Assembly: GCF_001577835.2 (NCBI RefSeq) | Contig: NC_029547.1 | Span: forward strand, 59,176,112-59,240,111 | DNA from: Coturnix japonica | Lineage: Eukaryota > Chordata > Aves > Galliformes > Phasianidae | Length of the DNA stretch: 64,000 bases | Reading direction: 5' to 3' | Part shown: piece by piece, positions 12,161 to 24,764 of the stretch | How the letters are laid out: each line of letters opens with the position of its first letter | Position numbering within the stretch: the stretch's first letter is position 1 | The notes under the pieces: model-generated | What the model was told of the DNA's origin: nothing | Databases searched by the model: none | Seen by the model: only the letters and a program-made list of their open reading frames with translations | Position numbers and translations under genes: made by a program

Positions 12161-14989
12161 CCTCCTGTGATACAAACACTTGGTGTAAAAAGCAACCCTG
12201 ACATAGAGATTGCCACCAATTTGTATTGCATCCAAACCAGAACAGGCAAAAAGGTGTCTTCAGAAAGGCAGAACACTTCATGGAAGATGGATTATTGTGA
12301 AGATAATAAACATGCAATTTTTGTTTCCCAATTGTATCACCATTACAAATGAAAATCAATGAATGACGGGGAGTGATGGAAGTCCAGGCTGTTGCCTAAA
12401 CACTTGTGATGATGGACTGCAGAGCCAGTGCTCATGGCTCCTGAACATAACTTCCCACTTGAGATCTGGGCAGCCTTTTTCCTAGAATGTCCAGAAGACC
12501 TCGAATCACTGCTCCAATGGTTCCAACAAGAGATTGAGGGGCTTTCCAGCAAGGAGTGGTGTGAGGTTGTTGTGGCTGTGATGCAGGGCACTGCTGTGGG
12601 CTTCCTGTGTGTGTAACATTGCTGTGCAGTGCTGTAGCCAGTGTGAGGAGGCTCATAAAAATCCTTATAGCTCTGTATGGCCCTGAATTCTGCTGGATAC
12701 AGGTCTGCTGGAATGCCCATGCTGCAGGAGTGCAGGAAGACAGCCCCATGCCCACCCCCAGCCCTGCTGCATCCTCTTAGGGGCCTTCTGCCCCCAGTCC
12801 AGGCTGCTCCATCAGCCTTGCAGGCCCTGGCACTGAGAGTTTCCTGGCATTCTTTGTAGGGCTGCAGGGTACCCCACCACAGCTCCTGTGTCCTCATTGG
12901 AGCTAAGGCAGGTGGTGGCAGTTAGATAAACACGGTTCAGTTGACTTCTGCTCTCACTGCTTTTGCATTTGATGTTGAATGAACTCAAGAGGTAAAGAAT
13001 GCTTATTAGCTGAAATAAGAAGCTGATCAGTATTGTTTTATGTATTTTTATATTTCATTGAAAACAAGTACATTTAAAAATATTTTATTACCAGCTTTTT
13101 CATGAAGTCTTGAATAATTCAGAAATTAATTTCTAAGAAGATTGTGACTTCTACAGTTTAATAAAAAAGATAAAGGGAAAGGACTCCTACAGGACTGTGT
13201 TTCCATCCATCAGAGAAACATGTTAATGTTAATTATTAGTAGTATACTGCCACATCTCTGTTTCTCATAATGTTCATTACATGACATTCAGGCCTTTCTT
13301 CTACCCCCAGCTTTTCCTAATGCAAGAAGTAGGCTTCATCTTTTCTCATGAAATAATGCAAGGATCGTTATGTTTGGAAAAGCAAACAAGTTAATTGCTA
13401 CATCTTTACATGTAGTGTATGGTGCAAGATTATCTGTGCAGTTTTTGTCAGTGGACACTTCGTACTAGAAGCTGAACTACTAGTATGAAACCAAAAATCT
13501 TTATAGCGCTGTCACTGCCCCTAGATGAAACTTAGGAAAAAGAGATCAAACAAATATGGTCAATATATTCTACTGTATCCTATACAAACTCTGTTTTTGT
13601 TATCAGTAGGAATTAATCAATTTTTTTTTCCTCCTAAAATTGCTCAAGGCATGCAAAATTAAGTCACATTGGAGGCTCATTGGAGGCTCCATTCAACTCA
13701 CTTTGAGTACTCTTCCATTTTATAAGGCTGTTCTACTTATATGTACTTGTTGTTCTGTTCTTATTACAGGCGTACTAAACTGAAACTACTGTTTTAGGAA
13801 ACGATGATTTCATTTTGGCTGTCAGTCCTATGTTCACTGAAATTTATGCAAATCCCAACCATGTTTTCCTTTGCATTAGACTCCAGGCTTTGGGATGTAT
13901 TTGGAATATATTTGTTGAAGGTTTTCTGTGCTCTTACTGTATTGTGTTCTCTGTCATTAGTAAAGACAATGGCTGTCTCTGTGTTGAGCGCTGTGGAAAA
14001 GGAAAGAGGATTGGGAAGGGAAGACCTTTGGATGAGAGCAGCCAGTGGAGCAAACCTTCATTATGCATGAACAGCTTTTCACTCTTGGCCATGTTAGATT
14101 ACAGAGCTGTTATCAGAGCTATGTGCTAAATACAGCCTTATGACCAAGCTCGGCTCTGACTGTAACTTACTACTGCTTATTGCTGCTTGCTGCTTTGTGA
14201 TGTTCGTCATCAGTTTCAGCCCCATTTTCTACATGATTTTTAATAGCCTGTTGGATTCTTGTAGAAGTCTTGTAGGATTTTTGAAAGATCTATCAGCTTC
14301 AGGTTAACCTAGATGAAGCCCCTTAATATCTCAGGAGCGAAGCATTAAGAACCTGTTTTTACTAGAAGCATGGGATGGAATCACTTAGTGTAGTGTGGAG
14401 ATGTTTTTTATATCCAGCAGGGTATAAATAGAGTTCATAAATACCTACTTAAACACTGTGGGGGGGGGGGGGGGGAGGGAACACTAGAGCTCAGTGGTCA
14501 CTAGGTAGAGACCGAAGGCCCTGAATGTGTGGAAAAAGGTACTTTCACTCTCTTTTGCTATTTTCTTTTCCAGTCCTTTGTGGTTTCAGTTCTCTTCCTA
14601 TACTTAATGTTTACGTTTTCCCTCTTCATGACTTATATTTATACACAAAAGATACACTCTTAATTTTGCTCTTCTTTAAGCTTATCAGTTTAATACCTTG
14701 ATATCAGTACATACTAACCAGATTTCATCCAGCCCTTTCAAGGAGCTTCAAGTCTCCAGAAATCAGGAGGCATCTGCACAGGCCTTTACTCAAGAGCAGA
14801 CACAGGGTGGTATTCATAGTACAGCAAACAGTGTGACAATTTATGGGTAGGCCTTTAAGATGTTGTGATTTACAGAACTGCTTTTTTGGTACAATACCTT
14901 TGTATGACAATACCATTGTCCTCAACATGCCAGAAGAAAACATAATTAGCTTTAAACTTTGTTTTGTGAATCAAAACAGTGTCTCATCT
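12161..14989. other. Intergenic, no gene recognised
   Basis: Positions 12390-12900 are locally GC-richer but CpG-poor. A 184-codon minus-strand open frame there (12343-12897) has low-complexity composition and no domain I can name. A short tandem repeat of ATTGGAGGCTC lies near 13669-13689, and a 16-base G run at 14460-14475. Confidence 0.65.
14460..14475. repeat. G homopolymer, 16 bases
   Basis: Sixteen consecutive G, followed by AGGGA. Long G runs are unstable and can form quadruplexes, and the length call is prone to sequencing error. Confidence 0.9.
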
Positions 14990-15300
14990 CAGAATCATAG
15001 TATGGCTTAGGTTGGAGGGGACCTTAAAGATCGTCCCATTCCAAGCCCCTTGCTGCAGGCAGGGTTGCCGCTCGCTAGATCAAGTTGCCCAGGACCCCAT
15101 TCTACCTGGCCTTGAATGCCTCCAGAGATGGGCAAGCCCTAACTTCTCTGGGTAGCCTGTACCAGGGACTCACCACCCTCTGAATAATGATTTTCTTCCT
15201 AACATCTAACATAAATATCTTTTTAGGGTAAAGTCATTCCCCTTGACATCACTTTCTGACTGCATAGGAAGTTGGCCCCACACCTGCTTGTAGCTCCCCT

Positions 15301-15355
15301 TAAGTGCTGGAAGACCACAATGAAGTATCTTAAATGCTGGAAGACCACAATGAAG
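15301..15355. repeat. Tandem duplication, 30-base period, inside the CR1
   Basis: Two near-identical copies of a stretch beginning TAAGTGCTGGAAGACCACAA, starting at 15301 and 15331, with one difference in the shared 25 bases. Confidence 0.9.
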
Positions 15356-15360
15356 TTGAT

Positions 15361-15378
15361 ATTGTTGATATCAACAAT
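15361..15378. repeat. Perfect 18-bp palindrome at the CR1 junction
   Basis: ATTGTTGATATCAACAAT equals its own reverse complement. It lies between the 3' segment and the RT segment of the rearranged CR1. Confidence 0.95.
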
Positions 15379-17710
15379 AAATATGTTGAGGAGGAACTCA
15401 GTCCTGATGTCTATGTTATTGGTAAAGATACTGAAGAACACCGGTCCCAAGACCTGACCACTGGGGAGCGCTACTTGTGATATATGCCACCTGGACATGG
15501 ATTCATTGACAACAACCTTCTAGCTATGACTATCCAATCAATTATTTATCCACCAAATAGTCCAGCCTTCAAATCTACATCTCTCCAATTTTGAGATAAG
15601 GGTGGAGTGTGGGCCTGTATCAAAGGCTATGCATGAGTACAGTTAGACTATGAGAGCTGCCTTTCCTTTGTCCACCAATGCCATCACTCCATCATAGAAG
15701 GCCACCAGATTGGTCAGGCACGGTCTGCCCTTGGTGAAGCTGTGCTGGATGTTTTGGATAATCTCACCCCAATTCAAATTTGTCCTTTTCACTGAAAGCT
15801 ATGCAAATAGTTTACCTATTTGTGTACAAGTAATTGCAGATAATTGCAAAATTATTCCACAAAGAATGTGTTTATTATTTTTTTCCTACATTTTACTGTT
15901 TGTGCATATACAAGTGCCAGCCCACGAGCTACTCTTGATTGATGCATCTGGTTAAGGTGTTTACACTGTGTATCACAGCATAAGGTTTCAGAAATAATGA
16001 TTTTACTACTTAATCTGTAGTCTGTGAGAGGCGTATACAGTCTTTAACATCTTGATATTAGAAAATGGATAGACTTACAGTAGTGACAGTCTTAGATAAC
16101 AAATTAACCTGGAACATTAATTGGCTGAGTTGGTACCTATAGTCTCTATCTAGTCATACGTATAAACATAGAGCACACTAGGTTTACAAGGATATCATAG
16201 TTACAGAATAATGATTTTAATGTGTATAAATTCAGTTTGTTTGGTTTTTTTCAGCTTCCATGGGCTAGAGTCATACTAGTAGAAGTTTACTTTCCTGCTA
16301 TTTTTCTCTCTCTCTTCACAGTTGATGAGCTTTTGAACTTCCAAGGAAACAAGGTGATTTGGATAAAAAAATAATCAGAACAAATCCCACTTGACTGTAA
16401 TGACAGGAGCAAAGAAATGACAAGTGAGTGCCAAACTATTTGCAGATCACTTACACAGTCCTAGAAAAGAATCCGTCTCTCCCCTAAAGGTTTCTTCCAA
16501 TGAAGTGCTAAGCTCAGTGTCTTTTGTTCTACCTTCATAATGTTCCAATTTCCATTGCTTTTGCAGGTTTTCCTGTAGTATTTGTAGGAATAAACTGATT
16601 AGCTATGTACCACTCCAGTATTTTAAAAAAATACAAGGAAAAGGAGTATAATATAGCACAAATATAACATTTTTATTATAGCCTGAGAAATTTTTAATGT
16701 TAAAAACAGAAGCACAGTGAACATTCACATGGTTTTTAAAAGTGTTCTGTGAACTTGTAAAGCTCTGAAAAGAGAGTTTTATGGACAAGAGGGAAGACGA
16801 GTGTCTAATGTCCCATGAATTCTATCAACGAGTTTTACTACAGTGGTGTCCTTAAAAAAAAAAAGTTATGGTACCACATGTTTCTAAAACACATGGCGAT
16901 TTATAAATACCAACATTTTCAATTTACCTACTTTTATTTGTTTGATCTTATGCGATATAGAACTGACAGATAAAAGAGTTGCCAGCATGCCCACAGAAAG
17001 TAATGTAGGAAGTGTTATGTACACGCTCAGTGCTTCTGTTCAGATATGTAAACCTGACTGGTCAGGAAAGACTTGTGTGATAAGAACGTTCCTTTGAATC
17101 ACAGTAAAGTTCGGTGACAGATTAGATTCTCAGTGAAGTCTTAAAAAGTTGGATTTAGAAAAAGAGTGAAAAGTTCCAATTTTGTGGGAAAAAAAGGTTG
17201 CAGAACTAGAGGGGAGGTAAAAGCAGAAACTGCTTTTTGTCCTTAAAGAAAGGGTGAAGAATTACAAAAATGTTGTTTTCTGCAAAGCAGTTAGTTTGAG
17301 ATTTAAAACTTGCTGATTTCATGTACTGATGTTTATGAATTTATCTCAGCTGTGTATGTTTAAGACTAGCAAGCAAGAGCCCTGCAAAGCAGCAACTGTA
17401 GCTATGTTCTCATTAAGCACTCATACTCTTTTCTTTCTCCATTAAATAAGAATATGCAATTTATTGTTTCATCCTTTATTTCACCTTTACTATTTACCTC
17501 TGCTCTTTTCTGCTGCTAGAATGATAATGTTCTAGGGGAAAACTCCAAAGAGAACATCTCAGAAAAACACAGAAAAAAGATGATGAGCTCCTGCAAGAGG
17601 GTGAATGGGTAAACAGCTGCCTTGAGATCTAGTTTGTTCACCCGTAATGACTGGAAGTAAGGGGGGCTACTTTTCTAACTTTAAAGTCAGGGATCAACTG
17701 GTCTTTTTGG

Positions 17711-17740
17711 TGCTGATACATACTGATACATGCTGATACA
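17711..17740. repeat. Three copies of a 10-base unit
   Basis: TGCTGATACA, TACTGATACA, TGCTGATACA in a row, a small minisatellite. Confidence 0.95.
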
Positions 17741-20700
17741 TACCAATATGTATGGATATGATAACTACTCTTGAACAATCCCATAAAAAGAGTAAGTCTG
17801 GGGGTACTTTCAAATGTAAATACAGTGAAGGAGGAAAATGAACTGAAATATCTTCTTACAAAAACAAAAAGTGGAGCATTTCAGATCACATTCATATTCT
17901 TCCTGTGTCTTTGGCGCGAATTACTGTCTCAAGTCATCTATCCTTCACTACACTGGAGTGTAATGGGCGTCCATTCAATTTGTGTGAGGAAAGTGTGGTT
18001 TCCTGCCATCTCACCATTGCCTCACCCTATAACATTAGGGTGAAGAGGGACCTGGTGGTGGTTTGTTGGATTTTGGTTTTTAACAATGGCCAAGTATGAT
18101 AGCCACTAAGATCAGAAACAGTGGTTAAGATAAAGAGCTTGAAGACAATGGGAAAACAGAAAGGGCAAAGGATTCCTTTATTTCAACAGTGTAAACTTAA
18201 CTGTGAAGGCTACAGAGGTAAAAAAAAACCACCCAACTATGCTAAGCTTAAAAAAAAGCCAGATCAGTTGCAAATAAAGACAGATGAACTTTATCTGAAC
18301 AAAACAACGAGGGGTTTGAAGCTTATCTAGATAAATGGGATTTCGATGTTAAAGCATGCCTTTTCTCATGGGCATCATTTATTTCAATTATCCTACTGAG
18401 GAAAAAGATCATACTTTGGACAGAAGGAATTTTGCTTCGGCATCTTGACCTAATTAAGAGTTCATTGACATTTTATATTTGAATTTTGTCACTAACATGC
18501 ACATGACCTTGGAAAATCAAGCTGGTTATTGTTTCATAAAACAATCTCAATCTCAAACAGTCATATGAAACATAAAGGGGAAGATCATTTATTTTTCTGG
18601 GCTTTGAATATGGAAGGATTTGTCCACTTACATGTTATAATGCTTAAAAGCACTGCACAAACTGCCTAATAAAATTTAACTTCCTTGGCTTGGATTGCTA
18701 AATAGTCTGCATAGTTGTGGCAAGAGGTTAAATGGCAAGACACTTACTTCACCAGCAGAGGTTCTGGCATATCACGTTTGAACATACAGAACATACAAAA
18801 TGCACTGTGCTCCTTCTCTTCAGCAACAAATACAGGCAGCATGAACACTGTGTGTCTTTCTGCAAAGCTTTTAGGTCTGCACTTTTGACATGACATTTTT
18901 ACACACTGTCCTCCCATAGGGTTTCTGGTGGGGTAGGGAGCAAGGGGAATGGGAAGGGTTATATTCAGGCTATGAGGGTAAGAGTGGGAATTTAATAGAA
19001 GAAAAAAAATCATTGCCTAAAAAAGTGATAATGAGTGTTGCTGTTACCATCTTGGGCTTTGAGTCAAGGCTTGTGTGCAAGAAGCATTCAGCTTCTTTGT
19101 CACAAGGTCATAAAGTTCAGAGCTGATAGGTCTACTAGATTTACCCAAGGGTTTTCAAAATGGGAAAAGATCCATCCTCGTTTAATAAAACACATTTTTT
19201 GAGAAAATCTTAGTTAAAATTCAAGAGGATTCTTGTAATGAATGTGACAAATATTCTGCTAAGAGGTAGTAAGTGTCCACCATGGACTTCTGTGTCTTGG
19301 GAGGGCCATTTGTTGTGATTAAACTTCCTGAAAGCATTGGAAGAGATTTGTTTTTCCTCTCTCACACATTGAAAACAAGTTTTGAAACCTTAAGAGCTGT
19401 TGTGAAACAATCATCTGGCAGGCTCTGCTACTTTTTCCTTCCAAATATTTTTAAATTTATATTGTGTCTAACACACCATTTTTTTCCAGATTGTTACTGG
19501 AGACACGCAGTCTCTGTCTGCTACCTTAATTCTATATTTAAGGGTGCTTGAAGTGTTTGAGGGATCCATTCAGGTTACCAAAGCTCTGAAGGTAGGAAAT
19601 AACACAGCTGAAGGGTTTGACCCTGTAGACACAGCTGCTCTCTCTCTGCAAGGCAGCAGTATCATGAGTAATGTATGCTGAATCAGGCTTACCATCTTTC
19701 AGGCAAATCTGAAACACACTGGACTAAGTTAGTATTTACAATTCATTTCAATAAGTGTCAGACTTCAGCTCCAAATTAGAAAAGAGATCAGTTGTTCTTG
19801 CTGTGTTGTTTTGAACAGAAAATCTAAGAGGTATAGAGGGTACATGGGGAAGAAGTTTCTCATTGCCATTCTACAACTTCATGTATTTTCAGTCATTACT
19901 GCATACAGGTGCATACATAATGCTGTATGCTTCTCAGGTAAGAAGAGAACTTCATGGGAAGTCTCGTGCCCTTCCGTGCTGCTCTCTGTGCCTTCAGCAG
20001 AAAGAGAACAGTGTTCAGCACCTGAAAGTGTGACTTTTGCTTTTCCATGTTTATACCAAATGCAATTCCGGTGTGCACCAGAAAAGCAAGTTTTCATACA
20101 GCACTGCCTGCAGTTTATTTACAGTAGAAGTTTTGATGCTGGAACACAAGCTGAACAGCCTCTGAGCATGTTCTGACACCTGCATATGTCCAAATTCTTG
20201 GATCTCTGCTGGTATTCTCAGTTTTGTTGCAGGTTGAAAACATGAAATAGCACTCACTGAGCTGACATAGCTCTTGCAGAGTGTTTGTTTTATGGCGGTA
20301 GCTCTGGATTTGGCTGGGCTGGTTGTCTTTTCCCTGCTCTCTTAGAAACCTCATGAGCCCACTGACTCCAGAGAGACCGTGCAGGAAATTGTTTGGATCA
20401 GTTTATTATTCTGAGATGTTTGTTTAGTTATGTAGAGCTCTCACTATCTCTGGCATGCCACAGCAGTCTAGCTTTGAGGACCATGCTGACGCTGATTAGC
20501 AAATAGGTGAATCAAGCTGTCTGTTCTGCTCCCTGTTTTTTGTTTGAAATGCATCTGAAAGAATCAAGACAAGGTGAAGTAGATACCGTCCAGATTAGAA
20601 TTCCAGCAGTTACTCATTAATAATGAGTTTTGAAAGCTAATGAACTAACAAATCTATGAAAGCTTTGCTAGCAGGGTGCAATCAGTTTAGTGGGATTTAG

Positions 20701-23700
20701 AACCGAACTGGTTGCAACATACATTGAAGGCAGCATTCCTGTAGGTATAAGCAAAGAGCTGAGACTTAGCTGTAGGAGAAATGAGAATCCAGAAAGCTAC
20801 CAGAGGTGTGTTTTTACATACAGTTTAATTTCCATTTCTCTTCCACTGTTGTGGTCCAGATGGACTCAATCTAAATGAAGAGATATCAGAGCCCATTGTA
20901 CAGTGTGAGAATACTCTTACACCTTGTGAATTTCAAGTCCCTGTATATGCTGAAGGGAAAAAGAAAGAGGAATCCTTTCAACTTGCACTTACAGATGCAG
21001 ATAGAGAGCAGAATAAATAGCGCTGCAAACATACATACATGTATAAACCTCTTGCGTAGCCACTTCAGTGTTATCATATATCTGTTTTCTTGCCTCATCT
21101 CAAAGTCAAACTATACAAAGTAGTAGAAAAGGCACTAAATTCACAAAATAAGTCTTGCCCTTGGGAGCTCTGGTTGCTCTTTGTGAATCCTGATGTAGCT
21201 GCATGTATCTCTGTTCATTGCAGGGGAGCTGAAGTAGAATCTTCCTTCCAACTCAAACTGTTCTATAACTCTATCAAAGTGCTGACTGAGAACTGAACTA
21301 AACTAAACTGAGAACAGAACTATAACAGAACTATATAGAGCTCAGGTGTGGAGGATGGAGATAACACTGTTGTTATTAATTTGAGGGCAAGGGTGAGAGA
21401 CATTAAATTTTTGGGGCAGCCAATTTGTAAAGTAAGGCAATAAATCTTTCTCCTTTCACTGTGGAAAACAAAAACAAACTCTGGAACTCAACTAGCATGG
21501 ACTGTTTTAGAGGACAGTAACATCAGTGGTTCAAATAGGGTCAGTAGATTCAGAGGAAAGAACTAAGTATGGCTGTTGAACACTACTGAATACTTCAGGT
21601 ATACACTTCATGATGACACTTTACTAAAAGTTCTTGTGCTGTTGGATGATGAAAACTGAGACATTTTACCAGGAGATGTTTTCTCTTGTACAGTTGCGTG
21701 GCTTTCTTAAAGCTGACACTGGTGGCCAGTGTTGGAAGTGAGTTGCTTCTCAAAGCGACACTTGGCCTCACTCAGTATGGGGTGGTTTTTACATCCTATG
21801 GATATGCATTCTCAAACTGGTCATTGGATTTCTTCTCAAACATTTTGCCAGGCATGGCAACTATGCAGTGAAACCCCTTCTTTCAGTGTTTGACAGCTCA
21901 TGGTGGTGAAGAAACCAGTTTGTGTACGTGGACACGGAAATAGGAACATCATGCACAGATGTTGCTGACAAGGCTAAAGCCAGCTTACTTGAGGAATGCT
22001 GGAGAAGAAATGTTTCCCATCTGTTTACATAGCTGGAATGTTTCCCCCATTTGTCACCAGGTCAATACTTTTATCATGGCTGCTCAACAGGACCAGGATG
22101 GAGAATCAGGTTTCATTCAGGTGCCTAAAAGTACAACAAACATATGATAGAGCAGCTTTGCAGTTTATCAAAGAACAAGGCACTTGCTAACACAGCAGGA
22201 TGTGCTCTGCTGTAAGCCCTGTCTGCTTGTCACTGTGGGAGCTGTGTACCGGAGTGTGTTTGTGCATCATGCAAACCTGGACAGAGTCAGCAGGAACAGA
22301 GCACTCTGCATATTTGAGAGCTGGATGTCTGTTTATCCCCCATCTTAAAGACAGGCTGAGAGGAAGAGCTGACTCCCAGAGGCGCTGTCTAAACATAACC
22401 ATGTTTAGGTCAGAGCCTTGGAACAGCAGACAGACCCAGTGATACCACCCAGGAGATGGGATAGCCTGAACGCCCTGTACAGAGCACAACAGAAAGCTAG
22501 AAATGTCTGGCAGAGGAGGAACCCCACCCACCTTCCAAAAATAACACAGTGCAAACCTCCGGGTGCAAACTTGTGAAAGGTTTGTATAGACTGTATGCAA
22601 GCTCACAGTAACTTGGAACTGGCATTGTTTGTATTTTCAGGGGTATTTCTTAATCTCTCTTCTCCACTCTTAGTTCATTGATTGCAAAACACTTCTTTGA
22701 GACTAGCTTCCTATTAAGGATGAACAACAACGAAAAGTACATGTGAAGAGGATATTCAACATCCTTTTGAAGGATGCACTGCATTTCTGTTATGATAGCT
22801 CTTAACTGTGCAACTGCTTGCATCTGATAAGACAGTGCATGTGCTTAGAGCGCACATTCATGCTAAATTCTTGACAGGATCTCAGCCATGAGGCCTGACT
22901 TAGAGACTCTGAGGTGCCAGAGAACAAACAGATTTTCATCATTCTACTGTCAGTTAAATCAGAAAGTATCTTTGCATAGAATTAGCTCTTTCTGTCAGGC
23001 TGACAAGGATTTTGTAGTGAAAGCATTAGCAGCAGAGGATGGCTGTGCAAAATCCTGTAGACTTCTAAAACCACAACTCAGTTAATACCCAAGATGGGAA
23101 TCAAGGGCTACCAGGCTGCAGTGTGTTCAGCCCCCTTCATTTGCAACCCAAGCGAGGAGGCTGGTGGGCCAACTGCTTTCTTTGCCTGTAAGAACAATTC
23201 AGAACCTCCTGCAAACCTCTCCTCAAGTCATGACAATTTTTATCAATTCCATGCAGAGAAACATAAGGTTTAGTGGGGCTGCTAACCTAATGTCAGGGCT
23301 TTACGTTAAAAAGTTTCACTAGTAATTAGATTATTTCCCTTCTATGTGGGCATTTCCCTTGGGGAAATACGGAGCATGAGAATGGGTGCTCTTCAGCTCA
23401 TGAAGCAACTCATTGTATGAAGTGTGCCAGTACTGCTAACCAGAGTCACAAATGACGTGTGTAAAATCAGTGCCATGAAGGGTGATTTAATTCACTCTAG
23501 GCAGATACAAGAAGATATTTATTTCTTTTTGCTCTTGCTTGTAGGAATTCCTGTCTGACAGGTGTACATGGTTTTGCTGATTGTAAGGACAAAGTTGGGG
23601 AACATGAATTTTCTGCTTTAATACATTGGTTTATGAAGATTCCTTGCTCCTTCCTTTAAAGAAAGGAGTCAGGCTGGTGGAGAAGGAGCAGAACAGAAAA

Positions 23701-24722
23701 AGTGGTTTTCTTCCCCTTGGGGTCAAGTGGAGAAAGGCTGGCACAAAATTGTTCTTTCCTATCATTTATCCATCCACAGACATCTGTCCACTAGCAAGCA
23801 CAGAGGGAAAATTGGATAGTGTTATTTATCTGGGACATACATAAAGCACGTTGGAGGCCAACAGCTTCCCAAGCATCACTTTGCCCTCACAAGTGGAGGC
23901 ACCTGAGCTTACCTAGCAATGCTAAAATTTCCTGTTACATTCATAGCTTTAATATACAATTTTCCCTTCCCATTTGTCATCAGTTTATCCAGGAATGGTT
24001 AGTTCAAAGGATATACTTTTATTTGAGCTCTTTACTTTTTGCAGACGTGTAATTTGGAGCACTGAAAACTCACCTATGTTGATCAAGGTCAGGGAGTTCA
24101 TGTTTTACCAATTATGGTGAGCCAAAAGAAAAATCCAGGTGCCTTGAACAGTGCAACAACAAATCACAGTAACAACAACAACAAAATGAACAAACAGAGC
24201 CTGTTCTTCAGAGAGCAGATTGGGATTTAAGTGTGTGTGATAGAATATATTCCTGATAGCGAAGGCAGAATAAATACCACCAATACAAACTGATCAGTGA
24301 TCAGATCACTGTAGATAAAGGAGGCAGTCACAGGATGTGAGACTGCTTTTCCAAGAGCCCATGAACACTGTGCATGAAAGCCTCCAACACATTTCATGAT
24401 GATGAAAGTGATCATGATTAATGTAATCTGGTGAACCACTCATTTGTATTTTTCTAGTCCATCTGCCTACTATCTAGCTTCATGTGTTCCCCACACCTTC
24501 ATATTGATTGCCATTCGGGCCTGATTTTTCCCAGTCTTAAGCAGTGTCTAGCTGGACTGAAGAAAGTTTTTTGCCTTATTTCTCCCCACAGATTAAAAAC
24601 CATCATATAAGTCTATAAAGCAAAGCCTTCCCCATGCTACAGCCACATTACTGCACCTGTGCACCCATGGGAGGCCAGTAGGAGAGGAGACCATGGAGTA
24701 AGATGGAGTCTTGGCACAGTAT

Positions 24723-24764
24723 CTTTTGGTTTTAGGAAGCTAAAGCTTTTGGTTTTAGGAAGCT
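24723..24764. repeat. 19-bp direct duplication, 23-base period
   Basis: CTTTTGGTTTTAGGAAGCT occurs at 24723-24741 and again exactly at 24746-24764, separated by AAAG. The copies are identical, so the duplication is probably recent. Confidence 0.95.

Larger units (their letters stand above)
14990..15770 (-). mobile_element. CR1 LINE, about 780 bp, rearranged
   Basis: On the plus strand this reads as a CR1 in reverse. The tail AGAATCATAG and GGTTGGAGGGGACC at 14990-15030 lead into the 3' region up to about 15356. From about 15390 to 15770 comes the reverse-transcriptase region. Translated on the minus strand it gives VLGPVFFSIFTNN, matching the CR1 RT block GSVLGPVLFNIF. The C-terminal part of ORF2 that should lie between these two segments is missing. 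The junction carries a 30-base tandem duplication (15301-15355) and a perfect palindrome (15361-15378). It is 5'-truncated and non-functional. Confidence 0.88.

Noticed and set aside
12343-12897. 184-codon minus-strand open frame in a GC-richer patch
   Set aside because: Biased His/Ser/Gly composition, no domain, CpG-poor context without a promoter-like island, and no exon structure recognised.
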